Part shown: piece after piece, positions 43,128-51,934 of the stretch
Layout of the letters: every line of letters begins with the position of its first letter
Numbering within the stretch: position 1 is the first letter of the stretch
Source: WHSW01 sp963828755
GTDB lineage: Bacteria > Actinomycetota > Thermoleophilia > Solirubrobacterales > 70-9
NCBI GenBank assembly: GCA_963828755.1
Contig: CAWHFY010000019.1
Location: forward strand, 15,570 to 79,569
Reading direction: 5' to 3'
Length of the DNA stretch: 64,000 nucleotides
The notes under the pieces: model-generated
The model's database searches: none
What the model saw: the letters and a program-made list of their open reading frames with translations, nothing else
What the model was told of the DNA's origin: nothing
Program-made: the position numbers and the translations under genes

Positions 43128-44201
43128 TCAGGCCGAGGCCGCGACGCCGGTCAACGCCGCGAGCCGCTCGACCGTGTGCAGGCGCTCGCCCTGGTCGCCG
43201 TGAACCGGCGAGAGGATCAGGCGGTCGACTCCGGCAGCGGCGAGCTTCGAGACCCGCTCCGCGACCTGCGCCTCGCTCCCGACCAGCGAGGTCGCGTCGA
43301 CGAGCTCCTCGGGGATCGCCGCGTAGGCGTCCTCGCGCTTGCCGTCCAAGAACAGCGACTGGACCTCGTCGGCGACGTCGCCGAACCCGAACCGATGGGT
43401 GAGGTCGACGTAGAAGTTGGTCTCGCGCGAGCCCATCCCGCCGAGGTAGAGCAGCAGGCCCATCTTGATCACCGCCCGGGCGGCGTCCTGGTCGCCGTCG
43501 ATCGCGACCTGTAGCGACGGCGAGACCTCGAGGTCGGCGCGGGTCCGCCCGCCCTTCGCGAACCCGGCCTCCAGGTGCTCGCCCCAGGTCCGCTCGAACG
43601 CGTCGGCCGAGAAGAAGATCGGGATCCAGCCGTCACACAGCTCGGCCGCCATCTCGACCGACTTGCGCCCGATCGCCCCGACGAAGATCGGGATCTCGTT
43701 GCGGACCGGGTGGAAGTTGAGCTTGAGCGCCTTGCCCTGGCCGGTCGTGCCCGGGCCCTCGAGCGGCAGCGTGTAATGCGTGCCCTTGTGCTCGAGCGGA
43801 CCCTCGCGGGCGATGATCTCGCGGACGACCTCGATGTACTCGCGGGTGCGCCCCCACGGCTTCGCGTACTCGACCCCGTACCAACCCTCGGACACCTGCG
43901 GGCCCGACGGCCCGAAGCCGAAGATGAAGCGGCCACCTGAGAGCGCATCGATCGTTGCCCCGGCCATCGCCGCCGCCGCGGGCGGCCGCGCCGGAACCTG
44001 CATGATCGCGGCGCCGAGCTTGATGGTTTCGGTCTGCGGGACCAGCCAGGAGAGCACGCTGACGACGTCGGAGCCGTAGGACTCCGCGACCCAGACCGAG
44101 TCATAGCCGGCGCCCTCAGCCGCCTGCACCAGTTCCACCGCCTCCTCGCCGCGAGGTCCGATCCCCCAGTAGCCGAGGTTGATTCCGAGCTTCAGCGCCA
44201 C
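43128..44201 (-). CDS. LLM-class F420-dependent oxidoreductase
   Basis: A 357-residue TIM-barrel oxidoreductase of the luciferase-like family. It starts LKLGINLGYWGIGPRGEEAVE, followed by GYDSVWVAESYGSDVVSVLS, IKLGAAIMQVPARPP and LSGGRFIFGFGPSGPQV, typical of the F420-dependent subgroup. The C-terminus carries SLVGSEAQVAERVSKL, the segment that contacts the cofactor tail. Intact frame. It lies downstream of no obvious partner; the next gene upstream in its direction starts at 45665. Confidence 0.9.
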   Translation of the reverse strand: MALKLGINLGYWGIGPRGEEAVELVQAAEGAGYDSVWVAESYGSDVVSVLSWLVPQTETIKLGAAIMQVPARPPAAAAMAGATIDALSGGRFIFGFGPSGPQVSEGWYGVEYAKPWGRTREYIEVVREIIAREGPLEHKGTHYTLPLEGPGTTGQGKALKLNFHPVRNEIPIFVGAIGRKSVEMAAELCDGWIPIFFSADAFERTWGEHLEAGFAKGGRTRADLEVSPSLQVAIDGDQDAARAVIKMGLLLYLGGMGSRETNFYVDLTHRFGFGDVADEVQSLFLDGKREDAYAAIPEELVDATSLVGSEAQVAERVSKLAAAGVDRLILSPVHGDQGERLHTVERLAALTGVAASA

Positions 44202-44228
44202 GGCTCGAAACCCTATTGGAGGGAGGGT

Positions 44229-45665
44229 CTAGGCCGACTCGGTCGCGCCGACGGGGGACAGCTCGGCATCGCGTCGCGGGGTGCGCATCATCAGCGCCGC
44301 AGCCAGCGCGCCGACCACGCACAGGATCGAGCCCGCGAGGAGCGCCAGCTGATAGCCGTCGGTCTGTGCGAGCAGAGCCTCGGTGCCGGAGGCGACCTCC
44401 GAGTTCGTGTGGGAGGTCGCGAGGGTGGTCAGCGCCGCGAGCCCGAGCGCCCCGCCGACCAGCCGCGAGGTGTTCACCATCCCGGAGGCGAGGCCGGTCT
44501 CGTGGACGGGGACACCCTTGACCGCCGCGATCGTCGCGGGCACCATCGAGGTGCCGAGCCCGATCGCCGCGACCACGCCGCCGATCAACACGACCGGCGC
44601 GTAGCCGGAGCTCGGATCGAGCTCGGCCAGAATGCCGAGGCCCGCGGCCGCGAACAGCATCCCGGTCGTCAGCACCGCCTTGGCTCCGAAGCGCGCGACG
44701 AGGCGCGGCGCGAGGGTCGCCGCAGCAACGATCGAGAGCGTCATCGGCAGGAAGTCGATCCCGGTCTCGAGCGGGCTGTGGCCGAGCACCTGCTGCAGGA
44801 ACAGCGAGAGGAAGAACCACATCGCGAACAGCGCCGCGCCGAGCAGCAGGATGACCACGTTCGCCGCCCGCAGCGTCCGGATCGCGAAGATCCGCATCGG
44901 CATCAACGGGTTGCGCGCATAGCGCGCCTCGATCGCGACGAAGGCGGCGAGCAGCGCCAGCCCGATGCCGACCGGGACCAAGACGCCGGCCGCGCCCCAG
45001 CCGAGCACGTCGGTGCGGACGATCCCGTATACGAGCGCGGTCAGACCGGCGGTGACGGTGGCTGCGCCGGCGACGTCGTAGTCGCGCTCCTTGGAGACCT
45101 CGCCATCGGGGGCGATCAGCCGCAGGCCGGCGAAGACGACCGCGGCGGCGATCGGCGCGTTGATCAGGAAGATCGCGGGCCAGTCGAAGACATCGGTGAG
45201 CAGGCCGCCCAGCAACACGCCGGAGGTGCCGCCGAGCCCGGCCATCGCGCTCCAGGCCCCGAGCGCGCGGTTTCGCTCCGCGCCCTCGGCGTAGGAGCTG
45301 GCGATGATCGCGAGGCTTGCGGGCGAGATCACCGCGGCGCCGATCCCCTGCAGCGCGCGTGCGCCGAGCAGCATCCCCTGGTCTTGGGCGACCGCGCAGA
45401 CCAGCGAGGAGACGCCGAACAGGCCGATCCCGGCGAGGAAGACGCGGCGGCGACCGAGCAGGTCGGAGGCGCGCCCACCGAGCAGCAGGAAGCCGGCGAA
45501 GGTGAGCGTGTACGCGTTGACCACCCACTGCAGGCCGGTCTCCGAGAACCCGAGGCCGTCGTGGATCGACGGCAGGGCGACGTTGACGATCGAGACATCG
45601 AGGATGACCATGAACTGGGCCAGACAGATCACGACCAGCAACGCTGTGGAACGACTCATCCGCAT
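44229..45665 (-). CDS. MFS drug exporter (DHA2/EmrB type, 14 helices)
   Basis: A 478-residue inner-membrane proton antiporter of the 14-helix DHA2 family. Motif D1-like FMVILDVSIVNVALPSI lies in helix 1, motif A GRASDLLGRRRVF in loop 2-3, and motif C-like GIGAAVISPASLAI in helix 5. The ArsR regulator starts 46 bases away in the opposite direction, with an inverted repeat between them, so the exporter is probably under its control. The oxidoreductase at 43128-44201 ends the same transcript (28-base gap). Confidence 0.9.
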   Translation of the reverse strand: MRMSRSTALLVVICLAQFMVILDVSIVNVALPSIHDGLGFSETGLQWVVNAYTLTFAGFLLLGGRASDLLGRRRVFLAGIGLFGVSSLVCAVAQDQGMLLGARALQGIGAAVISPASLAIIASSYAEGAERNRALGAWSAMAGLGGTSGVLLGGLLTDVFDWPAIFLINAPIAAAVVFAGLRLIAPDGEVSKERDYDVAGAATVTAGLTALVYGIVRTDVLGWGAAGVLVPVGIGLALLAAFVAIEARYARNPLMPMRIFAIRTLRAANVVILLLGAALFAMWFFLSLFLQQVLGHSPLETGIDFLPMTLSIVAAATLAPRLVARFGAKAVLTTGMLFAAAGLGILAELDPSSGYAPVVLIGGVVAAIGLGTSMVPATIAAVKGVPVHETGLASGMVNTSRLVGGALGLAALTTLATSHTNSEVASGTEALLAQTDGYQLALLAGSILCVVGALAAALMMRTPRRDAELSPVGATESA

Positions 45666-45690
45666 AGTAAGATGGACATCGTACCACTTT

Positions 45691-45708
45691 GTTCGACATT
45701 CATCGAAC
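45691..45708. promoter_or_regulatory. Operator-like inverted repeat in the MFS/ArsR divergent region
   Basis: GTTCGA-CATTCA-TCGAAC, a perfect 6-bp-arm inverted repeat in the 46-base gap between the divergent exporter (start 45665) and ArsR (start 45711) genes. It ends two bases before the regulator's ATG. It is the obvious site for autorepression and control of the exporter. Confidence 0.65.
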
Positions 45709-45710
45709 CA

Positions 45711-46040
45711 ATGAGCGACTCACCCGACCAGCCTGACCGCGACGAGATCGAGCTCGAGACGGTCCTGCACGCGCTCAGCGATCCGCAGCGGCTGCGGATC
45801 GTCCGCGAGCTCGCCTCCGACCCTGAGCCGCGCGCCTGCCGCTCCTTCGGGCTCGAGGTCACGAAGTCGACCTGCACCCACCACTTCCGCGTCCTGCGCG
45901 AGGCCGGCCTGATCACCCAGGAGGTCCGGGGTACCTCGCGGATGAACTCGCTGCGCCGCGACGACATCGACGCCCGTTTCCCGGGCCTGCTCGACGCCGT
46001 GCTGACCGCTGGCGCCGCGCCAGTCGTAAGCGCCGCTTAG
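45711..46040 (+). CDS. ArsR-family helix-turn-helix regulator
   Basis: A 109-residue winged-helix regulator, MSDSPDQPDRDEIELETVLHALSDPQRLRIVRELASD at the N-terminus (in parts). The recognition helix region is STCTHHFRVLREAGLITQEV, with Thr-His-His as in several ArsR-type proteins that use no metal. Cys residues (ACRSFG, STCTHH) could be redox- or metal-sensing, but the full metal site is not identifiable. Its stop overlaps the convergent WS/DGAT gene by four bases. Confidence 0.85.
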   Translation: MSDSPDQPDRDEIELETVLHALSDPQRLRIVRELASDPEPRACRSFGLEVTKSTCTHHFRVLREAGLITQEVRGTSRMNSLRRDDIDARFPGLLDAVLTAGAAPVVSAA

Positions 46041-47329
46041 CCACCGCTGCGCGTCGCGGCGCCGAGCTCGACCAGCGACCTGTCGATCGCTGCGGCGAGC
46101 GCGTCGATTCCGGCGACCGCGTCGGGGTCGGTGCAGAGGCCGATCCCGATCTCGCCCGAGCACGAGATCGCCGACACCCGCAGCGCGTGGCGGTCGGCCG
46201 GCTCGGCGACCGAGTAGAGGCTCTCGACCGCGCGCCCGCCGACCGCGAGCGGGCATCCCGGGCCGGGGACGTTGGAGATCGAGAGGCTGAACTCGCGCGG
46301 GCCACCGGCGAGCCGCTCGGCCGCTCGGTCGAGGTGCTTGTAGCGCGCCAGCGCGTGGAAGAGGTCGTAGAGCTCCTCGGCGTCGTGGTGCTGCTTGCGG
46401 GCGGCCGTCTGCGCTTTGATCGCGAGCACCCGGGCGACCGGGTCGGCCTCGGCGATCGGCAGGTCGACGTTCATGAACGAGTCGCGGTTGCCGAGCTCGC
46501 CCGCGTCCTCCTCGCGGTGATGAAGGCTGACCGGGATCTGCGCCCGCAGGCGCGGCAGCCGCTCCCCGGCGTGCTCGAGCCAGCCGCGCAGGCCGCCGGC
46601 GACGCCGGCCAGGAAGACGTCGTTGACGGTCACGTGGCCCGGCAGCGAGGCGCCGATCGCCTTCAGCTGCGCGAGCGGCACGGCCGAGAAGGCGAGCTCG
46701 CGGGTGGCGCCGATCCTGCGGTCGAGAACCGTGTCCGAGGCGCGGTGGCCGAGCTCGCGGGCGACGGCGCCGGGCATCCGCGCGACCTCGGCGGCGAGGT
46801 GGCGGCGCTCGCTCGCTCGCTCGCCGGCCTCGTGCGCGCCGGTGGCGGGCGGCGCCTCGACTTCGTCCCAGAGCACCTCGCGCAGGAAGCGCACCGAGCT
46901 GATCCCATCGGCCATCGCGTGGTGGATCCGGCAGACGATCGCCTCGCGGCCGTCGGCGAACGGGCCGACGACGTCGAAGCGCCACAGCGGCCGCTCGTGG
47001 TCGAGGCGCTGCGACATCAAGGCCGCGGCGGCCGCCCAGGCGCCGCGCTCGTCGATGCCCTCGGTCCCCTCGGCGCGGCGGACGTGGGCGGCGATCTCGA
47101 AGCCGTCGTCGGCGACCCAGCTCGCCGGCGGCCCCAGCTCGACGCGGTCGCGGCCCCGCGAACCGGGCCGCAGCCGCGATTCGACCGATGCCCGCAGGCG
47201 CTGGAGGTCGAGCGGCTCGGCGGCCGGCTCGAGGACGACCAGCTTCAGGGTGTGGCCGGCGATCGCCGCGGACTCGAGCCCGAGGATCCTCGCGTCGTCG
47301 GCGCTGAGCAGGTCCGGCTGGTCGCCCAC
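46037..47329 (-). CDS. WS/DGAT-type acyltransferase
   Basis: About 430 residues of the wax ester synthase/diacylglycerol acyltransferase family, which acylate diacylglycerol or fatty alcohols at the membrane, forming storage lipid. The catalytic HHxxxDG motif is IHHAMADGISSVRFL. Also present are LPGHVTVNDVFLAGVAGGLRGWL and the FSLSISNVPGPGCPLAVGG strand, characteristic of the family. I chose GTG 47329 (VGDQPDLLSADDARILGLE). The HAD phosphatase gene ends five bases upstream, so the two form an operon. Related condensation-type acyltransferases cannot be excluded. Confidence 0.88.
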   Translation of the reverse strand: MGDQPDLLSADDARILGLESAAIAGHTLKLVVLEPAAEPLDLQRLRASVESRLRPGSRGRDRVELGPPASWVADDGFEIAAHVRRAEGTEGIDERGAWAAAAALMSQRLDHERPLWRFDVVGPFADGREAIVCRIHHAMADGISSVRFLREVLWDEVEAPPATGAHEAGERASERRHLAAEVARMPGAVARELGHRASDTVLDRRIGATRELAFSAVPLAQLKAIGASLPGHVTVNDVFLAGVAGGLRGWLEHAGERLPRLRAQIPVSLHHREEDAGELGNRDSFMNVDLPIAEADPVARVLAIKAQTAARKQHHDAEELYDLFHALARYKHLDRAAERLAGGPREFSLSISNVPGPGCPLAVGGRAVESLYSVAEPADRHALRVSAISCSGEIGIGLCTDPDAVAGIDALAAAIDRSLVELGAATRSGG

Positions 47330-47333
47330 CCGC

Positions 47334-47981
47334 CTACCGTAACGGGGTGGAGTCGAGGCGCTCGCGCAGCTCGGCGAGCGACTCGAACACGTCAACCGCG
47401 CCGGCAGCGCGCAGCTCGGCCTCGGAGAAGCCTCCGGTCAGGACCGCGATCGTCTTCAGGTCGGCGCGCGAGGCCGCCTCGATGTCCCAGGTCGAGTCCC
47501 CGACCATCACCGCGGAGAGCTCGTGTGAAATCTGCATCGCCGCGCGGATCAGGTCGGGCTCGGGCTTGGTCGCCTCGACGTCGTCGGCGGTCGTGTAGCC
47601 CTCGATCAGGTCGGCGGCGTCGAGCAGCTCGATGTAGTGCTCGGTGTCGGCCCTCTTCGCCGAGCTCGCCAACACGCAGCGATGGCCGCGGTCGCGAAGC
47701 TCGACGAGCAGCTCGCGAGCGCCCTCGAAGGGCTGCACCTCACCGACGAGCTCGCCGTACAGGCGGCCTTCGGACTCGCGGATCGCGTCGCCCAGCTCGG
47801 CCTCGACCGAGTTCCCGGCGACCCTGGCGACGAGCTGGTCGCCGCCGACCCCGATGTGGCGGTGGATCCGCCACACCGCCGGGCTCAGGTCGTGCTCGCG
47901 AAACGCCCGATACCAGGCGATCGCGTGCTGGTAGTTCGAATCGACGAGGGTGCCGTCGATATCCAGCAGCGCCGCGGGCAT
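47334..47981 (-). CDS. HAD-superfamily phosphatase (phosphoglycolate phosphatase-like)
   Basis: A 215-residue HAD hydrolase. The nucleophile motif DxDGT is LLDIDGTLVDSN. Motif II is VLASSAKRAD, the Lys motif TKPEPDLI, and motif IV VGDSTWDIEAA. Cap domain helical (subclass I). It starts MPAALLDIDG at 47981; the frame runs upstream without a better start. A phosphatidate- or glycolate-type phosphatase activity next to a DGAT-like gene would fit neutral-lipid synthesis, but the substrate is not predictable. Confidence 0.87.
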   Translation of the reverse strand: MPAALLDIDGTLVDSNYQHAIAWYRAFREHDLSPAVWRIHRHIGVGGDQLVARVAGNSVEAELGDAIRESEGRLYGELVGEVQPFEGARELLVELRDRGHRCVLASSAKRADTEHYIELLDAADLIEGYTTADDVEATKPEPDLIRAAMQISHELSAVMVGDSTWDIEAASRADLKTIAVLTGGFSEAELRAAGAVDVFESLAELRERLDSTPLR

Positions 47982-48036
47982 GCGCAGGGGCTTACCCGCA
48001 GTTCGCGGCCTTATCCGCACAAGGGTCGCTCGTTGC

Positions 48037-48070
48037 TCGTTGCTCGGAGCGAAGGCCCATCGAGCAACGA
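48037..48070. terminator. Imperfect hairpin in the HAD/ABC gap
   Basis: TCGTTGCTCG (48037-48046) pairs with CGAGCAACGA (48061-48070) across a 14-base loop, between the ABC operon's last stop (48091) and the next minus-strand gene start (47981). It would end the osmoprotectant ABC transcript. The right arm is followed by tandem AACGAACAA-type repeats, so the fold could shift. No T-tract on the minus strand. Confidence 0.45.
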
Positions 48071-48090
48071 ACAACGAACAAGAACAACGA

Positions 48091-49086
48091 TTACTCGATA
48101 TACCCGAACTCCTGCAGGTACTCCTGGGCGGCCTGCTCGGGCTTCTCCTTGTCGATGTCGACCCGGGCGTTGAGCTCCTGCATCACCTCGAGCGAGAGAT
48201 TGCCCTGGACCTTCTCGATCGTCGTGCCGAAGTCGGGGCCGGCCTCGCTGGCCGCCTGCTTCGAAGCGATGAAGATCACGTTGCCGGCGGGCAGCACGCC
48301 CTTGTCATCCTCGAGCGTCACGTAGTCGTCGGAGGTGAACAGCTGCGCGTCGGTCGTGAAGATGATCGACAGATCGGCGTCCCCCTTGTCGAGCACCTCG
48401 TAGCGAAGCCCGATGTCGATCGGCGTGAAGTTCTCACGCAGGCCGTCGAGCCCGTAGTACTTCTCCAGCCCGGCGAGGCAGTCGATCCGCTGACGACACT
48501 CAGGCGACCCGTACAGGGTCAGGTCCTGATGGTCGGCGAGATCCGAGATCTTCGTGATCCCGAGCTCGTCGGCCTTCGACTTCAGCATGCCGACGGCGTT
48601 CGCGCTCGAGAACGGAGTCGGCTGGTAGGCGGCCAGCCCCTCCTTCTCGAAGTCGCTCTGGCTCTCCTCGAACGCCTGCTGGGCATCCGCCGGCACGTCC
48701 TCGGGCGCGAAGCCGAAGAACGAGGTCAGAGCGGTCGAGGTGTACTCCGGGTAGCCGGAGATCTCGCCGTTCTGGAGCGCCTTCAATGCGACCTGCTCGG
48801 AGCCGAGGTTGAGATCGGTCGAGACGTCATATCCGGCGGCCTCGAGCCCCTGGGCGTAGATCTCACCGAGGATGTACTGCTCCGTGAAGTTCTTCGAGCC
48901 GACCGTGAGGCTGATCTGGCCGTTGTCGGGATTCGACTCGATCAGGTTGGCGGAGCTGGCCGAGCTCGTGTCGGCGCTGGATGACGATGAACTGGAGTCA
49001 TCGTCGCCGCAAGCAACGAAGGCCAAGGTCAAACCGACGACGGCGAGCAACGCGAACAGCGCTCGCAGACGGGGGTGGGTACTCAT
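48091..49086 (-). CDS. Glycine betaine/osmoprotectant substrate-binding lipoprotein (OpuCC type)
   Basis: A 331-residue lipoprotein with a lipobox LAFVAC (Cys26) and a Ser-rich linker. The fold opens ISLTVGSKNFTEQYILGEIY, the standard signature of OpuC/OsmF-type osmoprotectant binding proteins, and has YPEYTSTALTSFFG and GLRYEVLDKGDADLSIIFTTDAQL. Betaine, carnitine or choline is the likely ligand; aromatic box residues cannot be confirmed without alignment. Last gene of the operon 51886-48091, after an 86-base gap. Confidence 0.9.
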   Translation of the reverse strand: MSTHPRLRALFALLAVVGLTLAFVACGDDDSSSSSSSADTSSASSANLIESNPDNGQISLTVGSKNFTEQYILGEIYAQGLEAAGYDVSTDLNLGSEQVALKALQNGEISGYPEYTSTALTSFFGFAPEDVPADAQQAFEESQSDFEKEGLAAYQPTPFSSANAVGMLKSKADELGITKISDLADHQDLTLYGSPECRQRIDCLAGLEKYYGLDGLRENFTPIDIGLRYEVLDKGDADLSIIFTTDAQLFTSDDYVTLEDDKGVLPAGNVIFIASKQAASEAGPDFGTTIEKVQGNLSLEVMQELNARVDIDKEKPEQAAQEYLQEFGYIE

Positions 49087-49171
49087 TGGGGGTGTCCTCC
49101 CTCTCGTGTGACTTCCGCTGGTCGCGGACGGCCAAAGCCTATGTGGTCGGCCGGGGAAACGACCACGGTGA

Positions 49172-49906
49172 TCAGCTTGCCCGGGCGGCCTCGCGCTCCA
49201 GCTTCACGCCCCGCGGGGTCAGCAGCCGCTGGATTCCGGCGAGCACGAGCTCGAACATGAGGGCCAGGAGCGCGACCAGGATCGCCCCGGCGAGCACGCC
49301 CTCGTCGCCATAGACGTTGACGTTGATGATGTAGTCGCCGAGCGTCAACACTCCCACCAGCGGCGCGATCGTCGCGGTGGCAACGATGTTGACCGCGGCG
49401 GTTCGGACCCCGGTCATGATCGTCGGGATCGCCAGCGGCAGCTCGACCTTCCGGATCACCTCGAACTCGGTCATCCCCACGCCGCGCGCCGCCTCGACCG
49501 CGCCCGGGTCGACCTGACGCATCCCGACGAACGCGTTGGTGAGGATCGGTGGGATGCCGAGGACCATCAGCGCGACCGTCAGGTTGAAGACGCCGAGCCC
49601 GACGAACGCCGCCATGAACGCGATCAGGGCGAGCTCCGGAATCGCGCGGCCCGCGTTGCCGAGCGCGACGGCCACCAGCTCTCCGGTCCCGCGGTGGCCG
49701 AGATAGAGCCCGATCGGCAGCGCAATCGACATCGACACGACCAAGGCCAGCACCGAGATCCAGGTCTGCGTCCACATGAACCCGAGCACCTCGGCGAGGC
49801 CGCCGACCGGTTGCCCGGTCACGCCGACCGGCTCGCGCTGGCTGAAGATGAAGTCGATCGCACCGCCGAAGGTGTCGAAGACCGAGGCGATCGGCAACAC
49901 GCTCAT
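49172..49906 (-). CDS. Osmoprotectant ABC transporter permease (second)
   Basis: A 244-residue permease with about five helices. The EAA-type coupling segment reads EAARGVGMTEFEVIRKVELPLAIPTIMTGVR, quoted in parts. The N-terminal 30 residues are extracytoplasmic (FIFSQREPVGVTGQP). Paralogue of the upstream permease, with which it would form the heterodimeric channel. A 50-base gap separates the two. Confidence 0.9.
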   Translation of the reverse strand: MSVLPIASVFDTFGGAIDFIFSQREPVGVTGQPVGGLAEVLGFMWTQTWISVLALVVSMSIALPIGLYLGHRGTGELVAVALGNAGRAIPELALIAFMAAFVGLGVFNLTVALMVLGIPPILTNAFVGMRQVDPGAVEAARGVGMTEFEVIRKVELPLAIPTIMTGVRTAAVNIVATATIAPLVGVLTLGDYIINVNVYGDEGVLAGAILVALLALMFELVLAGIQRLLTPRGVKLEREAARAS

Positions 49907-49955
49907 ACCGAGCGCCTCAACGGCGCACCTCGACTTCGCCCTGTCGGGCTCCGCC

Positions 49956-50696
49956 TCATACCGGCCTCACCCGCCGCCACGGCGACAGCAGCCGCTGCGC
50001 GCCGACGAGCAGCACGTCGAGGCCGATCGCGAGCAGTACCGCGAGCCCGCCCGCGACCACGATCCCGGTCTTGAACGTGATGTCGTTGTAGATCTCTGCC
50101 CCGAGCCCGCCGGCGCCGGCGAACACCGCCAGGGTCGCGATTGCGACGGTCGAGACGGTGGCGATCCGGAGCCCGGCGATGACCTCCGGCACCGCGAGCG
50201 GCAGCTCGACCTTCCACAGCAACTGGCGGTTCGACATCCCCATCCCGCGGCCCGCATCGCGAACCGAACCGGGAACGTTGGCGAGCCCGACCACGGTGTT
50301 GCGGTAGATGATCTGCAGGTTGTAGAGCGTCAGCGCGATCACGGCCGTGGTCGTCCCGCGGCCGGTGATCGGCAGCAGCAGCGAGAACAGGGCGATGCTG
50401 GGCAGCGTGTAGAGGATCCCCGTGGCGCCGGTGAGCGGCGGGATCAGCCAGCGGCGCCGATGCGAGACCACCGCCAGCGCGAACGCGATCAGGAACCCGA
50501 AGACGACCGAGAGGGTGACCAGGGCGATGTGCTGGAGCAGCGGGGTGACGTAGCGGTCGAAGTTGTCGATCGCCCAGCCGATGCAGACGGTGTCGTTTTT
50601 CGCGACGCATTCGGTCGCGGCGTCGTTGGCGTCGCGGACGAACCCGTCGCCGCCCTGAGCGAGCGGAACCAGGACCGTGGCGAGGCTCGCGATCAC
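49956..50696 (-). CDS. Osmoprotectant ABC transporter permease (first)
   Basis: A 246-residue permease, starting at GTG 50696, which overlaps the ATPase stop as GTGA. The EAA loop is DAGRGMGMSNRQLLWKVELPLAVPEVIAGLR, in parts. An extracytoplasmic loop after helix 1 contains Cys pairs (ATECVAKNDTVCIGW), which could form a disulfide; this is longer than in typical OpuCB/OpuCD. Confidence 0.9.
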   Translation of the reverse strand: MIASLATVLVPLAQGGDGFVRDANDAATECVAKNDTVCIGWAIDNFDRYVTPLLQHIALVTLSVVFGFLIAFALAVVSHRRRWLIPPLTGATGILYTLPSIALFSLLLPITGRGTTTAVIALTLYNLQIIYRNTVVGLANVPGSVRDAGRGMGMSNRQLLWKVELPLAVPEVIAGLRIATVSTVAIATLAVFAGAGGLGAEIYNDITFKTGIVVAGGLAVLLAIGLDVLLVGAQRLLSPWRRVRPV

Positions 50697-51886
50697 GGCG
50701 AGGCCAGCGGACGCTCCGCCGCCGAGTGCTCGTCCGTGAGCGCCTCCTTGGAGGAGAGGAAGTCGGAGATGATCTCGACGCTGAGCACCCCGGCGATCCG
50801 CCGCTCGCCGTCGACCACCGGGGCGTACTGGGTTTCGGCCTGGAGCAGGTCGGAGAGCGCGTCGCGCATCGCGTCCTCGAGGTCGAGCACCGGGTCGGGT
50901 CCGCTGTCGGGGCGCGCGGGAACCGTCTCGCGGGCGAGGTCGGTGGCGGAGAGCCAGCCCACCGGGCGGCGCTCGGAGTCGACCAGCAGCGCGTAGGGAA
51001 CCTCGGCCCCCTCGAGCTTCGCTCGAACCTCGGCGGTCGCCTGGCCGACGTGGGCGAGCGGCGCCTCCCAGAGGTCGATGTCGGAGACCCGCATGAGCGA
51101 GAGGCGCTTGAGCGCGCGGTCGGCGCCGACGAAGTCCTCGACGAACGCGTCCGCCGGCGCCATCAGCAGCTCGGCGGGGGTGGCGTACTGGGCCAAATGC
51201 CCGCCCTCCTTCAGCACCGCGATCCGGTCGCCCATCTTGATGGCTTCGTCGATGTCGTGGGTGACGAAGAGGATCGTCTTGCGGAGCTCCGCCTGCAGCC
51301 GGAGGAACTCGTTCTGAAGCCGTACGCGGTTGATCGGGTCGACGGCGCCGAACGGCTCGTCCATCAACATCACGCCGGGGTTCGCGGCGAGCGCGCGGGC
51401 GACCCCGACCCGCTGCTGCTGCCCACCCGAGAGCTGCGCCGGGTAGCGATCGCCCAGCTCGGCGTCGAGGCCGATCAGCTCGAGCAGCTCGGCCGCGCGC
51501 GCCCGGGCGCGGTCACGGTCCCACCCGACCAGGCCGGGCACCGTCGCGATGTTCTGGGCGATCGTGCGGTGGGGGAACAGCCCGATCTGCTGGATCACGT
51601 AGCCGGTCTCGCGCCGCAGCTCGGCCGGGGCGCGGTCGCGCACCGAGCGGTCGCCGATCAGCACGTCGCCCTCGGTGATCTCGACCATCCGGTTGACCAT
51701 CCGCATCGCCGTCGTCTTGCCGCAGCCCGACGGCCCGACGAGCACGCAGATCTCCCCCGCCGGGACCTCGAGGCTGAGCTTTTCCACCGCCGGGCGGTCC
51801 GCTCCCGGGTAGCGCTTGGTCGCCGCTCGGAACTCAACCGAGAGCGCCTCGCCCGCCGCCTCTCTCAGGCCCGTGGCCGCCTCCAC
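50693..51886 (-). CDS. Osmoprotectant ABC transporter ATPase with tandem CBS domains (OpuCA type)
   Basis: About 397 residues. Walker A GPSGCGKTT, signature LSGGQQQRVG, Walker B VMLMDEPFGAVDP and the switch His in FVTHD. The C-terminal 140 residues form two CBS domains (VPYALLVDSERRPVGWLSATDLA; YAPVVDGERRIAGVLSVEII), the ionic-strength sensor of OpuA-type transporters. I chose GTG 51886 (VEAATGLREAAG); the frame continues upstream without a family match. First gene of a four-gene operon (ATPase, two permeases, binding protein). It is divergent from the MFS gene at 51935. Confidence 0.92.
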   Translation of the reverse strand: MEAATGLREAAGEALSVEFRAATKRYPGADRPAVEKLSLEVPAGEICVLVGPSGCGKTTAMRMVNRMVEITEGDVLIGDRSVRDRAPAELRRETGYVIQQIGLFPHRTIAQNIATVPGLVGWDRDRARARAAELLELIGLDAELGDRYPAQLSGGQQQRVGVARALAANPGVMLMDEPFGAVDPINRVRLQNEFLRLQAELRKTILFVTHDIDEAIKMGDRIAVLKEGGHLAQYATPAELLMAPADAFVEDFVGADRALKRLSLMRVSDIDLWEAPLAHVGQATAEVRAKLEGAEVPYALLVDSERRPVGWLSATDLARETVPARPDSGPDPVLDLEDAMRDALSDLLQAETQYAPVVDGERRIAGVLSVEIISDFLSSKEALTDEHSAAERPLASP

Positions 51887-51934
51887 CGTGCGCCGATCGT
51901 ACCCGCCGTACCCACCGGCTACGCTCGCGCCGGG

